Shown here: positions 17,202 to 26,851 of the stretch, in pieces
Position numbering within the stretch: the first letter of the stretch is position 1
Layout: each line of letters starts with the position of its first letter
NCBI GenBank assembly: GCA_902587165.1
Contig: CACIKF010000001.1
Location: forward strand, 124,001-188,000
Direction: 5' to 3'
Origin: Puniceicoccaceae bacterium
GTDB lineage: Bacteria > Verrucomicrobiota > Verrucomicrobiia > Opitutales > Coraliomargaritaceae
Length of the DNA: 64,000 nucleotides
Translations under genes and position numbers: made by a program
Notes under the pieces: model-generated
Databases searched by the model: none
What the model was told of the DNA's origin: nothing
What the model saw: only the letters and a program-made list of their open reading frames with translations

Positions 17202-18845
17202 TCATGAAGGTGGCCACGGAATCCTACGCAGCGAATCACGCGTTTCTGGGTAAGGTAAAACATCCGATGACTTTGCCCATGCACGCCATTTAGCCTTCAA
17301 CTCTTTGAGCTTTTCTGGGTAAAGCTGACTCAAGTCCTCTGATTCACTGCGGTCAGCGCTCAAATCATACAATTCCCAGGCATTCGGATCGCGGTCATCC
17401 GATGTCACAAGCTTCCAATTTCCGTCCCGAATTGCCGCATTGATCTCATGCTGCCAATACAAGGTACGCTCCATCGGCGGAGCGGTTCCGTTGAACCATG
17501 GCAGCAAACTCATGCCTTCCCCCGGCGTAATCGAACGCCCTTGGTAGTTAATAGGATACTGAGCCCCAGCGACCTCGCATAATGTCGGCATAATATCTAT
17601 TAAATGGAAAGTCTGATCCATGCAAAGCTGCCCTGATTCTGCAATACCCTGCGGCCAGTGTGCAATCAAGGGCGACGCAATACCGCCTTCGTGCACAAAA
17701 ATCTTATACTTTCGCAGCGGCGTATTGGAGAGACTCGCCCAGCATTGTCCTTGAGCCGTAGCCCATCCCCCCTCAGTACGCCATTCTGGGTAATTACCAG
17801 AATGGTAGTTCGACCAATTCATTCCAAAGGGACCTAATTCTCCAGAACAGCCATTATCCGACATGAACAAAATTAGTGTCTCGTCCAAAATACCCCGCTC
17901 GGCCAAATCATCAATCACCCGTCCCACATTCAAATCCATGTGTTCGACCTGCGCCGCATAGAGTGAGCGGCGAAAATCTAGTTCTTCCTGATCGGAATCG
18001 GACAAACTATCCCAAGCCGGCAACCCGCAGGAATCAACCGAGGGTTTAAAATCAAAGCCCTCACGTTCCTCTTGATCAAATCCAACCACTTCCGGTAAAG
18101 TCTGACTCGTCGGCACAATCCCCATGGCCTGCATGCGCTCCAACTTTTCCGCGCGAAGTTGATCCCATCCTTTACGATAGCGGCCTCGATATTTATTAAT
18201 CAACTCATCTGGAGCTTCTAAGGGGAAGTGCGGTGCATTGTAGCATAAATGTAAGTAAAACGGATCGTCCGGTTCGCGGCAGGCCTGATCGATATAATCC
18301 AATGCGACATTAGTGAAAAATTCAGTCGTATGGAATTCTTGATCCGGCGCATAGGGGTCAGTAGGCACAGCATCCGACCCAATAAAGAGTTCGCCATCGC
18401 GATAGATCTCACAGCCCGGGAGCACTTTCCAGTAACTATCAATGTGCGTATAGATTCCAGTGAATTTATCAAAGCCGCGCAGCTCTGGACGAAACTGCGG
18501 CTCATGCCCAACATGCCATTTACCAGACAGCATCGTCTGATAGCCGGCAGAACGAAGCACTTCTGCGGTTGTCACACAGCGATCATTCAAGCCTCCCTGA
18601 TAGCCGTCACCAAAATCTCGATATACCATCATGCCCACACCGGCTTGATGCGGATACAACCCTGTCAACAAACAGGCACGCGAAGGACAGCAGCGCGGCG
18701 TGTTGTAAAACTGGCTCGCCCTGAAACCGCTCGCCCCCAGGCGATCTAAATTCGGCGTATCAATTTCCCCTCCAAAACAACCGAGGTCAGAAAACCCCAT
18801 ATCATCGACCAGAATAGTAATTATATTGGGCCTTTTCGCGCTCAT
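17202..18845 (-). CDS. cytosolic arylsulfatase, AtsA-like
   Basis: 547 residues and no signal peptide; the protein begins directly with RPNIITILVDDMGFSDLGCF. The formylglycine site is C-C-P-S-R (Cys52), followed by ACLLTGLYPHQAG. G-K-W-H-V-G, Y-N-A-P-H and S-D-N-G-C are intact, as is K-I-F-V-H-E-G-G near the C-terminal half. Length and the opening block resemble Pseudomonas arylsulfatase AtsA (about 536 residues), which is also cytoplasmic. It probably removes sulfate from imported oligosaccharides or their products. It is paralogous to the 31581 and 35679 genes but, unlike them, not exported. It follows the epimerase gene by 40 bases, downstream of the transporter genes. Confidence 0.92.
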   Translation of the reverse strand: MSAKRPNIITILVDDMGFSDLGCFGGEIDTPNLDRLGASGFRASQFYNTPRCCPSRACLLTGLYPHQAGVGMMVYRDFGDGYQGGLNDRCVTTAEVLRSAGYQTMLSGKWHVGHEPQFRPELRGFDKFTGIYTHIDSYWKVLPGCEIYRDGELFIGSDAVPTDPYAPDQEFHTTEFFTNVALDYIDQACREPDDPFYLHLCYNAPHFPLEAPDELINKYRGRYRKGWDQLRAEKLERMQAMGIVPTSQTLPEVVGFDQEEREGFDFKPSVDSCGLPAWDSLSDSDQEELDFRRSLYAAQVEHMDLNVGRVIDDLAERGILDETLILFMSDNGCSGELGPFGMNWSNYHSGNYPEWRTEGGWATAQGQCWASLSNTPLRKYKIFVHEGGIASPLIAHWPQGIAESGQLCMDQTFHLIDIMPTLCEVAGAQYPINYQGRSITPGEGMSLLPWFNGTAPPMERTLYWQHEINAAIRDGNWKLVTSDDRDPNAWELYDLSADRSESEDLSQLYPEKLKELKAKWRAWAKSSDVLPYPETRDSLRRIPWPPS

Positions 18846-18885
18846 CAGGACTATACGCTAAAGAAATCAATACCACTGGGATCGA

Positions 18886-20061
18886 CTATTCAGCTGAAAA
18901 ATGATAGAGCATACGGTGCTCATAAGTCTCGCCAGGGCGCAACACAGTGCTCGGGAAATTTGCTTGATTAGGGGCATCAGGAAAGCCTTCTGTTTCTAGA
19001 CATAGCGCAGTGCGAAACTCATAGGCAAGTCCACCCTTACCGGATGCAAACTCACCTTGAAAGTCTTCTGGACTAAGAAAATTACCCCCATAGAATTGCA
19101 CACCAACTTGATTCGTATGTACCTCCATCGTGCGCCCCGATTTCGGATCTTTCACGCGCGCTGCCAAGGCCAAACCATTGACATTCGGTTGCTCCAGCAC
19201 CCAGCAATGATCGTAACCACCAGCGAATTCGAGCGCTTCGAATTGATCGTTCACACGCAGCCCGATTTGTGTCGGTTGCGTAAAATCCATCGGCGTCCCA
19301 GTGACTGAGGCTAGCTCTCCTGTTGGAATTAAGCCTACGTTAGTTGGCAAGTAGCGATCACATGGTAGCATGAGAATGTGGTCGTTAATCGACGTGGAGT
19401 GGTCGCCTGATAGATTCCAATACGGATGGTGCACCATGTTCAAAACAGTCGGCGCATCTGTCGTCGCGACTGCAGTCCACGTTAGCTCGTTATTATCATT
19501 GAGCTGATATGTAATCTCGGCGCTCAAAGTTCCGGGGTAGCCCTCTTCGCCATCCACTGAAACATAGGTAAAGGTGATTGCGTTGCTTTCAGGGTGTAGA
19601 GTCGCCGTCCAAATACGGCGATTAAAGCCGTCGACACCACCATGAAGATGGCAAGGAATACCGCCTGGATCGTTATTGGTTGCGAGGATATAGTCTTTGC
19701 AATCAAGCGTGAATTTACCATCTTTGATACGATTGCCGAAACGGCCTACACTGGCACCGAAATATGGATTCTTTGAACCCGCGTAACCATCCACTGAATC
19801 GTAACCATGCAGCAAATCCTCGATCGTGCCGTCACGATCGGGCGCCTTGAGTGACACCAGTGTTGCACCGTAGTTAGTAATTTTTGCAGTGACACCATTC
19901 GCATTACTCAGCGTATAGATCAGCGCTTCGCGCCCGTCTTCGAGATGTCCAAAGGTCGCAGTCAGAATTTCATATGGGTCAGATTTCATAGAATTGTTTC
20001 CACAACCACAAAGTGCAGCAGTTGCAAGTGTCAGTAGTAGGGTTGAGGTGTTTTTCACCAT
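18886..20061 (-). CDS. galM: aldose 1-epimerase (galactose mutarotase), lipoprotein
   Basis: 391 residues. The N-terminal signal ends in LCGC, a lipobox with Cys20, so it is predicted to be lipid anchored in the periplasm or outer membrane. The mutarotase core shows NPYFGASVGRFGNRI, CHLHGG (first catalytic His), VHHPYWNLSG (second His), DHCWVL, and CLETEGFPDAPN with the catalytic Glu. It interconverts alpha and beta anomers of free sugars such as galactose released by the glycosidases, so that the right anomer is imported. It lies 38 bases after the VWA-like gene and 40 before the cytosolic sulfatase. Confidence 0.9.
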   Translation of the reverse strand: MVKNTSTLLLTLATAALCGCGNNSMKSDPYEILTATFGHLEDGREALIYTLSNANGVTAKITNYGATLVSLKAPDRDGTIEDLLHGYDSVDGYAGSKNPYFGASVGRFGNRIKDGKFTLDCKDYILATNNDPGGIPCHLHGGVDGFNRRIWTATLHPESNAITFTYVSVDGEEGYPGTLSAEITYQLNDNNELTWTAVATTDAPTVLNMVHHPYWNLSGDHSTSINDHILMLPCDRYLPTNVGLIPTGELASVTGTPMDFTQPTQIGLRVNDQFEALEFAGGYDHCWVLEQPNVNGLALAARVKDPKSGRTMEVHTNQVGVQFYGGNFLSPEDFQGEFASGKGGLAYEFRTALCLETEGFPDAPNQANFPSTVLRPGETYEHRMLYHFSAE

Positions 20062-20099
20062 GTTTATAGAGTTATCAAAAAGTTAAGATGAGGTGAGAA

Positions 20100-21482
20100 T
20101 CAGTTCATCTTTTCCGACGCACTCCGAGCACTAATGATTTCGTTCTTCCCACGGATGATCCGGCTTCTTCCTTCAAAAAAGCGCACATAAGACTTTAGCT
20201 CGTCCTCCCAGCTCTTTTCATATTTCTCATCCCCCGCTAGGAACAATATAACATTCAAAGATGGGGGCTGTTGCCCTCTGCTAATATACAACTTTTCGAT
20301 CACTTCTGTGAAGTGTTTTTCAACGCGTCTCGGGTCAATGTCCGTATGGCCAGGGCCACCCCCAGGGTGGAGGTTCTTCCATTTTAGTCCCAACTCTTTG
20401 GCTGCGCTACGGACGTCATCGATCTTACGGGCAAGCACACGGGGCGGTTCCCCGCGACTGGCACGAGCTTTGTTGATTTTAGCCAATTCATTGGCAACCC
20501 GTTGCTTCATCTCTAGCTCTTCTTGGTAAAATGCAGCAGCCTGGTCTTGATAAGCTTGGGAAGATCTAAGTTCTTCCCAAGCTAATAGCTGCGCCTCACT
20601 CGGTGGAGCCACCACCTTACCAAAACCACGGTGGTCGCCTGTAATCATAAAGATCGCGTCTGCACTTTGCTCAATGACAAGCTGAGTCATAAATGCAGTG
20701 TGGTTGTGCCCATTATTCCACGAAACCGCAGCTTGCATCTCGCTCTCTGGCAATGCTCTGAGCAGTGGCACAAAAGAGTCGTAAACACCCTCGAGGCCGG
20801 GTCTAGTCGCATCATCATTCACCGCTGAGATCCATTTAATCAACTCCTGATGCACCTCCGCTCCTGATGGCACTAGCCGTGGTTTGAAGAGCTTAATACG
20901 TCTAATATCCGTTAGCATAACGTTAAACAGGGTACCCGCAGAAAGGTTGCCTACCATATCAGAAATCTCATCTTTGATCACACGGTAACTATCCAAGCCA
21001 CCCTTTTTATCTGTTACCATTCGGCGATTTGTATCAATCACAAACAGGATACGCTCTGCCCGCGTCTTCAGGCCAAACACACTAATATCCGAGATCCCCA
21101 TGCCGATACTTCCGCGCGTGCCTCCGAGTAATCGACCCCCGCCAACTCCACCCAATCCTGCACTCACGGTAAAGCTCTGGTCCATATCAGGCAAATTTAC
21201 ATCCACATCAGCCACTGCAATATTTGCAACAGGGCGCATGCTTAAGCGCTGCGTTTGCGGGACTTTCGCCTGCTCCGGTCGAATGACTACCTTCACCTCT
21301 CGCGGTGGCTCTTCTTCAACGACCGATGGCGGAACCTCAAATTGCGCATCGTCCTGAATCACAATTGTAGCAATCGTCACGACTCCCGCGATAAAAGCTC
21401 CTACTACGTGCACCAAAACACTGGCGACGATCACCTTCATCAGCATCGGGTTCATCTTCTTCTTCAATTCGGCTGGTATCAT
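20100..21482 (-). CDS. membrane-anchored VWA-like protein with degenerate MIDAS
   Basis: 460 residues. A transmembrane helix (about 16-42) is followed by a Pro/Glu-rich linker with EEEPPREV, a Gly-rich segment (GGVGGGRLLGG near 110-121) and a VWA-like domain from about 144. Where VWA domains have D-x-S-x-S, it reads ILFVIDTNRRM (Asp150, Asn152, Arg154), so the metal site is probably lost. A charged helical region (about 290-350) may be coiled coil. It sits between the permease and epimerase genes in the transporter operon (27 and 38 bases apart). It may scaffold a glycan uptake complex; I cannot name the function. Confidence 0.6.
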   Translation of the reverse strand: MIPAELKKKMNPMLMKVIVASVLVHVVGAFIAGVVTIATIVIQDDAQFEVPPSVVEEEPPREVKVVIRPEQAKVPQTQRLSMRPVANIAVADVDVNLPDMDQSFTVSAGLGGVGGGRLLGGTRGSIGMGISDISVFGLKTRAERILFVIDTNRRMVTDKKGGLDSYRVIKDEISDMVGNLSAGTLFNVMLTDIRRIKLFKPRLVPSGAEVHQELIKWISAVNDDATRPGLEGVYDSFVPLLRALPESEMQAAVSWNNGHNHTAFMTQLVIEQSADAIFMITGDHRGFGKVVAPPSEAQLLAWEELRSSQAYQDQAAAFYQEELEMKQRVANELAKINKARASRGEPPRVLARKIDDVRSAAKELGLKWKNLHPGGGPGHTDIDPRRVEKHFTEVIEKLYISRGQQPPSLNVILFLAGDEKYEKSWEDELKSYVRFFEGRSRIIRGKNEIISARSASEKMN

Positions 21483-21509
21483 AGATGGTAAACTTACTGG
21501 GTTAAGCTA

Positions 21510-23321
21510 TTATTTCTCTGTCGGGACAACGATTCCCTGAATGATGACTTTTTGGCAAAGTATGAAAATCAATAAAGTTGGCACCGCCGCAATCATGAGC
21601 GATGCAAAGACGACGCCCTGCGAGGAAAACTGCTGCAATTGGTAGAGCCACACGGTCAGTGTCCACATGTCTTTATCCTGACACAAAATGAATGCATACA
21701 TGAAATTAGCATAAGCCCCATTGAAAGCCCCCAGCGCGATCACTGCAAGAATCGGCTTAGATAAATTCATAGTTATCATCCAGAACTTCTGCCACTCACT
21801 CGCCCCATCGATGTCGGCCGCTTCAAATAACTCTTGCGGCAAGCTATCAAAGAAGCCCTTGAGCAAGAAGATCGAGTAACCATTCGCCATAGTCGGCAGC
21901 AGTAATGCTGCAAAAGTATTCAACAAGCCCAAATCGCGCAGCAATAGGAAATTCGGGATCATCGTCACCACCCCCGGAAATGCCATCGTCGCAATGAGAA
22001 ATAGAAGCACCTTGAATTGCCCTGGTAGCTTGTAGCGCGACAAGGCATATGCTGCAAGGGGATTAACCAGCAGCGCTAGTGCGATTGCCGCCAAGCAATA
22101 GATCAAAGTATTCTCAATGCCGCTACCGTAGAAGAAGATATACTCCAGCACCATGCGGTAATTGTTGCCTACGAAGTAAACCCTTAAATCGCTCGCGTTA
22201 GCTTCTACATACTTAAGATCCGCTTCGACTTGCGGCATATGCACCTCCGAAAAAGATTCGTAATGGCGCTCATGCGCTGAGGCTGTGGCACTAATAGAAC
22301 CGTATTTATTTTCCAAATACGCCTGCCAGCGGAGCTCTGGAGTGTCCAAGGATAGGGCCCCCAATTCACAGAGGTCTGGGTTCGAAATAAATTGCAAAAA
22401 ATCAGACAGCTGAACCGAAGCTGTCATTTTATTTTCAGGCATTACAACTGAATCAAAAGTTGAATAGTCAGTTGCATAAAGTTTGTTAAGATGCACCACG
22501 ACTCCATACTTACTTTCTAGGTATGCTACCCAAGCTTCCTTCTGCGACGCATCCACCCTGATGAACTGCGGATGTAAGAATCCGCGCACATACGCTTCCC
22601 ATTCCGGTAAATTAGAGCGAACAGTCAGATGAGAATCTGCCCCTCCCAATTGGGCTAGCTTCAAATATCGAAGATAGGACGCATTACAGGATACGTATAT
22701 CTGATCTTCCAGTGGCAGGGTCTGCTTAAATGCGTAAAATGCCTCTATTAAAGGAGACGAGCTCAATTGATACTTGCGGTCCGTTAGGCGCTCCGGCGGA
22801 AACTTTAAAAAGAACCAGCTTTCAATCGGTTCGTCAAAACGCTCATGGAAGACTTCGAGATCGTTACCGCACAAGTCACTTACATACTGACGAAATGCGC
22901 GTTCGTTACGTTGAATTATTTTACCCTCCTGTGTTGGCCCGAACGCTGTGAGGAACCAGCTAGTTGGCATCTTCGCAGAACTGACGAATTCCGTCCAGTC
23001 TGCCACTAATACTGGATTATGATAGGGTAATGTGACCGCTCTGAAGTTGGGCGCATCGTCTCCCGTCGCAGAGCGAAATTCTACAATTCGTTCACTATAC
23101 TTCGCTTCCACATACTTACGAAAAAGCATCGTGTCATCGTGAATAAAGCGCGGCACAAGATCCAGTTCTTGTACGTCTACTCGGCTCTTAAACGAACCAG
23201 ACGCCATCAACAAAAAGGGATAGACCATGCTGAGCGAGCCCAAGGCCAACGAGGCATATAAAGCAAAATAAACGAGGCGCGAACGAAATTGCCTTTTCTC
23301 AGATGGTAAAATAACAGGCAT
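21510..23321 (-). CDS. sugar ABC transporter permease (MalG-like) with repeat-containing periplasmic insert
   Basis: 603 residues, about twice the usual 280. TM1 (about 17-40) is normal. An insert of about 330 residues then separates it from the remaining helices (from about 403), which carry the EAA loop QELFEAADIDGASEWQKFW. The insert has recurring units: FRKYVEAKYSE (67), WVAYLESKYGV (264) and WQAYLENKYGS (332), each followed about 20 residues later by F-x-x-V-x-x-P. Weaker copies lie near 143 and 241. It faces the periplasm by topology. It is coupled to the upstream fused permease gene (4-base gap). With it and the ATPase it should import an oligosaccharide. The insert may bind the ligand or the fused binding domain. 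Confidence 0.88.
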   Translation of the reverse strand: MPVILPSEKRQFRSRLVYFALYASLALGSLSMVYPFLLMASGSFKSRVDVQELDLVPRFIHDDTMLFRKYVEAKYSERIVEFRSATGDDAPNFRAVTLPYHNPVLVADWTEFVSSAKMPTSWFLTAFGPTQEGKIIQRNERAFRQYVSDLCGNDLEVFHERFDEPIESWFFLKFPPERLTDRKYQLSSSPLIEAFYAFKQTLPLEDQIYVSCNASYLRYLKLAQLGGADSHLTVRSNLPEWEAYVRGFLHPQFIRVDASQKEAWVAYLESKYGVVVHLNKLYATDYSTFDSVVMPENKMTASVQLSDFLQFISNPDLCELGALSLDTPELRWQAYLENKYGSISATASAHERHYESFSEVHMPQVEADLKYVEANASDLRVYFVGNNYRMVLEYIFFYGSGIENTLIYCLAAIALALLVNPLAAYALSRYKLPGQFKVLLFLIATMAFPGVVTMIPNFLLLRDLGLLNTFAALLLPTMANGYSIFLLKGFFDSLPQELFEAADIDGASEWQKFWMITMNLSKPILAVIALGAFNGAYANFMYAFILCQDKDMWTLTVWLYQLQQFSSQGVVFASLMIAAVPTLLIFILCQKVIIQGIVVPTEK

Positions 23322-23325
23322 CAGC

Positions 23326-25821
23326 TTAACTCTTAGCAGTGGTGAAAGTCATGCGAGATATCCGCTTCATTTGGAACATCGTTAATCCAATCAAGAAGAA
23401 GCCCAAAATCCATGCTATCGCGATCGCAACGCCAAAGCGCAGATATACATATGCATCGTAGAAAATCTCAAGCCCGATCACATGCGTCGCGTGGTCAGGT
23501 CCGCCAGCGGTCATGACCAACACATTATCGGCCGACTGAAAAGCACCGATCAATACAAAGATCAATTGAATCATTACTAAAGGCCGAATCGTCGGTAGCG
23601 TAATATGCCAGATGCGCCCCAAGAAACCAGCCCCATCAATTGCGGATGCCTCGTAGAGATCTTCTGGCACAGTCTTGAGTGCCGCGAGATAAATTAAACA
23701 GCCTGGACCCATGCCCGCCCATGCCAGCGGTATAATAATCGAAACCATTGCCTGTGACTTATCTTGTAGCCATTTTTGCGGGCCAAAATCTAAAATGGCC
23801 AGCACTTGATTGAGCGCACCCGCCTCTGATGGATCAAAGAACATTTTCCACATCAACATCACGATCAGGCCCGAGACTAAGGCAGGCAAATAATACAATA
23901 CGCGGAACAAGACACTCGCGCGCGGTAATTCGCTCAAACAAAGCGCTAATATGATCGGTGGTAGAAATACCAATAAGAGGCTCCAGAAAACATACTCTGC
24001 CGTGCGTATAATTGATACCCAGAAGACACTATCAAACAATACGGCTGCAAAATTATCAACACCCACAAAGGTGGATTCGCCTATCACATTATAGTCCAAA
24101 AATGCCATCCGAGCACCCACCACTAAGGGGTAATAATTAAATACAAAAATCGAAGCAAGCGCTGGGGCAAGTAATACATACGCGAGCCAATATTTCTTCA
24201 GCCACCCCCAAAAACCGCGCTTCACTTCACCTTCTGGTCCAGAGAACAGGCGCCAAATATACGTAAACATTAACCCAAATGATACCGCGACTAGGAGCAT
24301 CACCGCGGAGGCCACCTTACGCCGAAATACCATCACATCCTCAGGAATTTGCCCAAGCATCTTCTCATTAATTTCCTGCACCGCCGTATCATACAACGCC
24401 TGCAACCGAGCTAGGCGTGTCCCATCATCCGCAATACGCGGCACGCCCTCAGAAAATGCGCTCTGCAAGGGCTTACTAGCCCGTTCAATGTACACTTGGC
24501 AATTCTCGCCATACGGCTCGGGTAATGAATTCTCCAAAGCGAATTCAAGGGTATGCTTCCACTGCGCGGGCACGGTAGCTGCGTATTCAGTATAGCCATG
24601 CTGTGCCAGTTTCTCTGGATTGATGAAACTAGCGTATCCATTTTCCACATACGTTTGTACGATTACACGCTCCGCCGCCGGACTTCCCACAAATCGTAGA
24701 AATTTCCAAGACGCGGCAATCTTTTCGGGATCTTCCGTGGTCGCGCAGACCCCCAAGCCACGTACATGTAACTCAGTAATGGATTTCCCGGAAGGCGCAA
24801 ACGGAACAGGCACCAAGCCAAGCTCTCCTGGGCTCATACTGGAAATGTGATCATCCGCATTGATCAAAATATCGTTTATGTAGAGCAAGCTCATCCCGAT
24901 ACGGCCACGGTCCCAGATTGACCAAGCCTCACCGCTACTCATTCCAACGCCATAGCGCTGCTCCCCATCCTCATCGGTCCAGGGAGCATCTACGAGCTTG
25001 GAGTAAAAGTCAGCCGCCTGCACCGCGCCCGCATCGTTGAAACGAGCGACCCAATTGCCTGTATTTTCCTCGCGCTCGACAATTTTTGAACCCATAGAGA
25101 AGAAGAAAGGCAGCGAGGTCCAACCAGCTCCACCCTCTTTCCCTAGAATAATACCATAACGGTCCTCACCGGGGTCTTGAATCTGTTGCGCAACCGCCGC
25201 AAGTTCATCCCATGTTTTTGGATAATCCTTATCCGGATCAAGGCCCGCCTCTTGAAAGACAGTCTTATTATATGCCATCACGCGGACAAAATAACTAAAC
25301 GGTAAAAAATAAAAATGTCGCTTACCGTCAGAATCAACGCGCGACACCGCGTCCCAAATTTGAGGCCGTACCCGCTCCTCCAACTCATCACGATACATGA
25401 TGTTTTCATCGTATTCACCTAACTTCTTTGCTTCGGCGGCGGTCTGCTCCGAATTAATGTATTCATCCAAAGGCAGCAAAAAGTTACGCCCAATGTAGCT
25501 CCCCGACTGCCTTGTATTCACATGTATCACATCCGGCGCAGTGCGCCCGGCAATGGACATCAAAAGTGGCGCTTCACCTGCTGGTCCTTCCAGCTTCAGC
25601 GACAATGAATTGCCCTCTGGGCGGATGTTCGGATATTTTTCACGAAAGGCACGATATACAGCCATCTCTGCCTTACCAGCTATGCTAAAAAGCGCATCGG
25701 GGCTAGGCGCGAAATCGGTCGTCCGAATCGACACAGTTGATTCGGCAGTCACTGTTACTGAAAAAAACGCTATTTTACAAAGCAGAAGAGCTAAGAAAAA
25801 ATGTAATCGCGAGGCACACAT
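23326..25821 (-). CDS. fused sugar-binding protein and ABC permease (MalE-MalF-like)
   Basis: 831 residues from the ATG at 25821; an in-frame TTG 12 bases upstream is less likely. After a signal peptide, residues about 27-490 form a family 1 extracellular solute-binding protein (RTAPDVIHVNTRQS, PKTWDELAAVAQQI, WSIWDRGRIGMS). A helix near 505-525 and then a full MalF-like permease follow (from about 545), with the EAA loop EDLYEASAIDGAGFLGRIW. So binding protein and permease are one polypeptide. The frame is continuous, with no stop or frameshift between the two parts. It precedes the second permease by 4 bases. The predicted role is oligosaccharide capture and import. Confidence 0.92.
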   Translation of the reverse strand: MCASRLHFFLALLLCKIAFFSVTVTAESTVSIRTTDFAPSPDALFSIAGKAEMAVYRAFREKYPNIRPEGNSLSLKLEGPAGEAPLLMSIAGRTAPDVIHVNTRQSGSYIGRNFLLPLDEYINSEQTAAEAKKLGEYDENIMYRDELEERVRPQIWDAVSRVDSDGKRHFYFLPFSYFVRVMAYNKTVFQEAGLDPDKDYPKTWDELAAVAQQIQDPGEDRYGIILGKEGGAGWTSLPFFFSMGSKIVEREENTGNWVARFNDAGAVQAADFYSKLVDAPWTDEDGEQRYGVGMSSGEAWSIWDRGRIGMSLLYINDILINADDHISSMSPGELGLVPVPFAPSGKSITELHVRGLGVCATTEDPEKIAASWKFLRFVGSPAAERVIVQTYVENGYASFINPEKLAQHGYTEYAATVPAQWKHTLEFALENSLPEPYGENCQVYIERASKPLQSAFSEGVPRIADDGTRLARLQALYDTAVQEINEKMLGQIPEDVMVFRRKVASAVMLLVAVSFGLMFTYIWRLFSGPEGEVKRGFWGWLKKYWLAYVLLAPALASIFVFNYYPLVVGARMAFLDYNVIGESTFVGVDNFAAVLFDSVFWVSIIRTAEYVFWSLLLVFLPPIILALCLSELPRASVLFRVLYYLPALVSGLIVMLMWKMFFDPSEAGALNQVLAILDFGPQKWLQDKSQAMVSIIIPLAWAGMGPGCLIYLAALKTVPEDLYEASAIDGAGFLGRIWHITLPTIRPLVMIQLIFVLIGAFQSADNVLVMTAGGPDHATHVIGLEIFYDAYVYLRFGVAIAIAWILGFFLIGLTMFQMKRISRMTFTTAKS

Positions 25822-25907
25822 AAACAAAAACAAGAAGGCAAATTAAAACTGAAAGGTAATCGTTTCCGGCAAATCTGACTATAGCAAGAGGCGTCAAATA
25901 TATGTCT

Positions 25908-26810
25908 CTACACGACATCATGAGGTATCGTGCCTTTATTGACCGCTTTACGATATGCACCCGGAGGCATACCAAAGTGCCGTCTAAATCCTTTAGAAAA
26001 CGCAAAAACACATTGATAGCCAATACGGTCCGCGACCATTACCATCGTCATATCGGTCGAACTAAGCAACTCGCGCGCATGCTCCATACGGATGCGCATT
26101 AATAAGCCCTCAGCTGTCACATCATAATTCTCCTTCATGATCCGCTGAAACTGCCTCACGGACACATGCATACGCTTCGCCAGTGCGGGCAAGTTCCACC
26201 CTTCACCCGGATTTGCATTCACCTCTTCCCAGACATGAGTGAGACGTAAGCGCACGCGATTGCCTCCTGTAAATTGCCCATCTTTCAAATCGCGCACGAT
26301 CGCCTCTGAAATATAGGTCGCCAAACCGACCGGAGCAGTCGCTCCCGGGCCTTTAGTGGCCGCGGACTCTTGTAAATATGCCTCCATGGCGAATATGATG
26401 GGCTCTACGCTATGGGATAAATCACGGTGTAGCATCTTTCCCTCAAGATGCACGAATTCATGCGTGCGATACAAAGCCGCAGAGATAAATTTCCAATCAT
26501 CCTGCGCCTTATATTGATAAGCCGTCTCGAGAGGGCCGACCCAAATCTGTCCAGGCTCCATCACACCCACTTCACCTAAACATTCAAATTCTGCATGTCC
26601 TGAAACGGTGATCAAAGCAAGGTGCCAAGGAAAAGTCAGGCGGCGCACTTCATAGGGCGGTGCTACTTCGTGCAAGCCAAGCCCACGAATCCCATGATCG
26701 CGAAACGGCGACGCATAGCGAGGCGCCATTGGGAGGTGCTGATCGCGACATGCATCAGGTATGCAATGATACTCCTTAGTGAAGCTCGTCTGAATTGATT
26801 TGCTGGGCAT
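25908..26810 (-). CDS. AraC-family transcriptional regulator
   Basis: 300 residues. The N-terminal about 180 residues form a cupin-like sensor (PPYEVRRLTFPWHLALITVSG, MEPGQIWVGP). The C-terminal about 100 residues are the double helix-turn-helix: NLPALAKRMHVSVRQFQRIM and then VADRIGYQCVFAFSKGFRRHFG, a standard AraC signature. It is probably the local activator of the transporter and sulfatase genes in response to a sugar or glycan fragment. It lies between the ATPase gene (41-base gap) and the fused permease gene (86-base gap), in the same direction, so it may be autoregulated. A purine-rich run lies just before the ATG. Confidence 0.9.
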   Translation of the reverse strand: MPSKSIQTSFTKEYHCIPDACRDQHLPMAPRYASPFRDHGIRGLGLHEVAPPYEVRRLTFPWHLALITVSGHAEFECLGEVGVMEPGQIWVGPLETAYQYKAQDDWKFISAALYRTHEFVHLEGKMLHRDLSHSVEPIIFAMEAYLQESAATKGPGATAPVGLATYISEAIVRDLKDGQFTGGNRVRLRLTHVWEEVNANPGEGWNLPALAKRMHVSVRQFQRIMKENYDVTAEGLLMRIRMEHARELLSSTDMTMVMVADRIGYQCVFAFSKGFRRHFGMPPGAYRKAVNKGTIPHDVV

Positions 26811-26851
26811 CGGCTTCTTCTTTCAAGTTGATTTGTCGTATACGCACAAAA

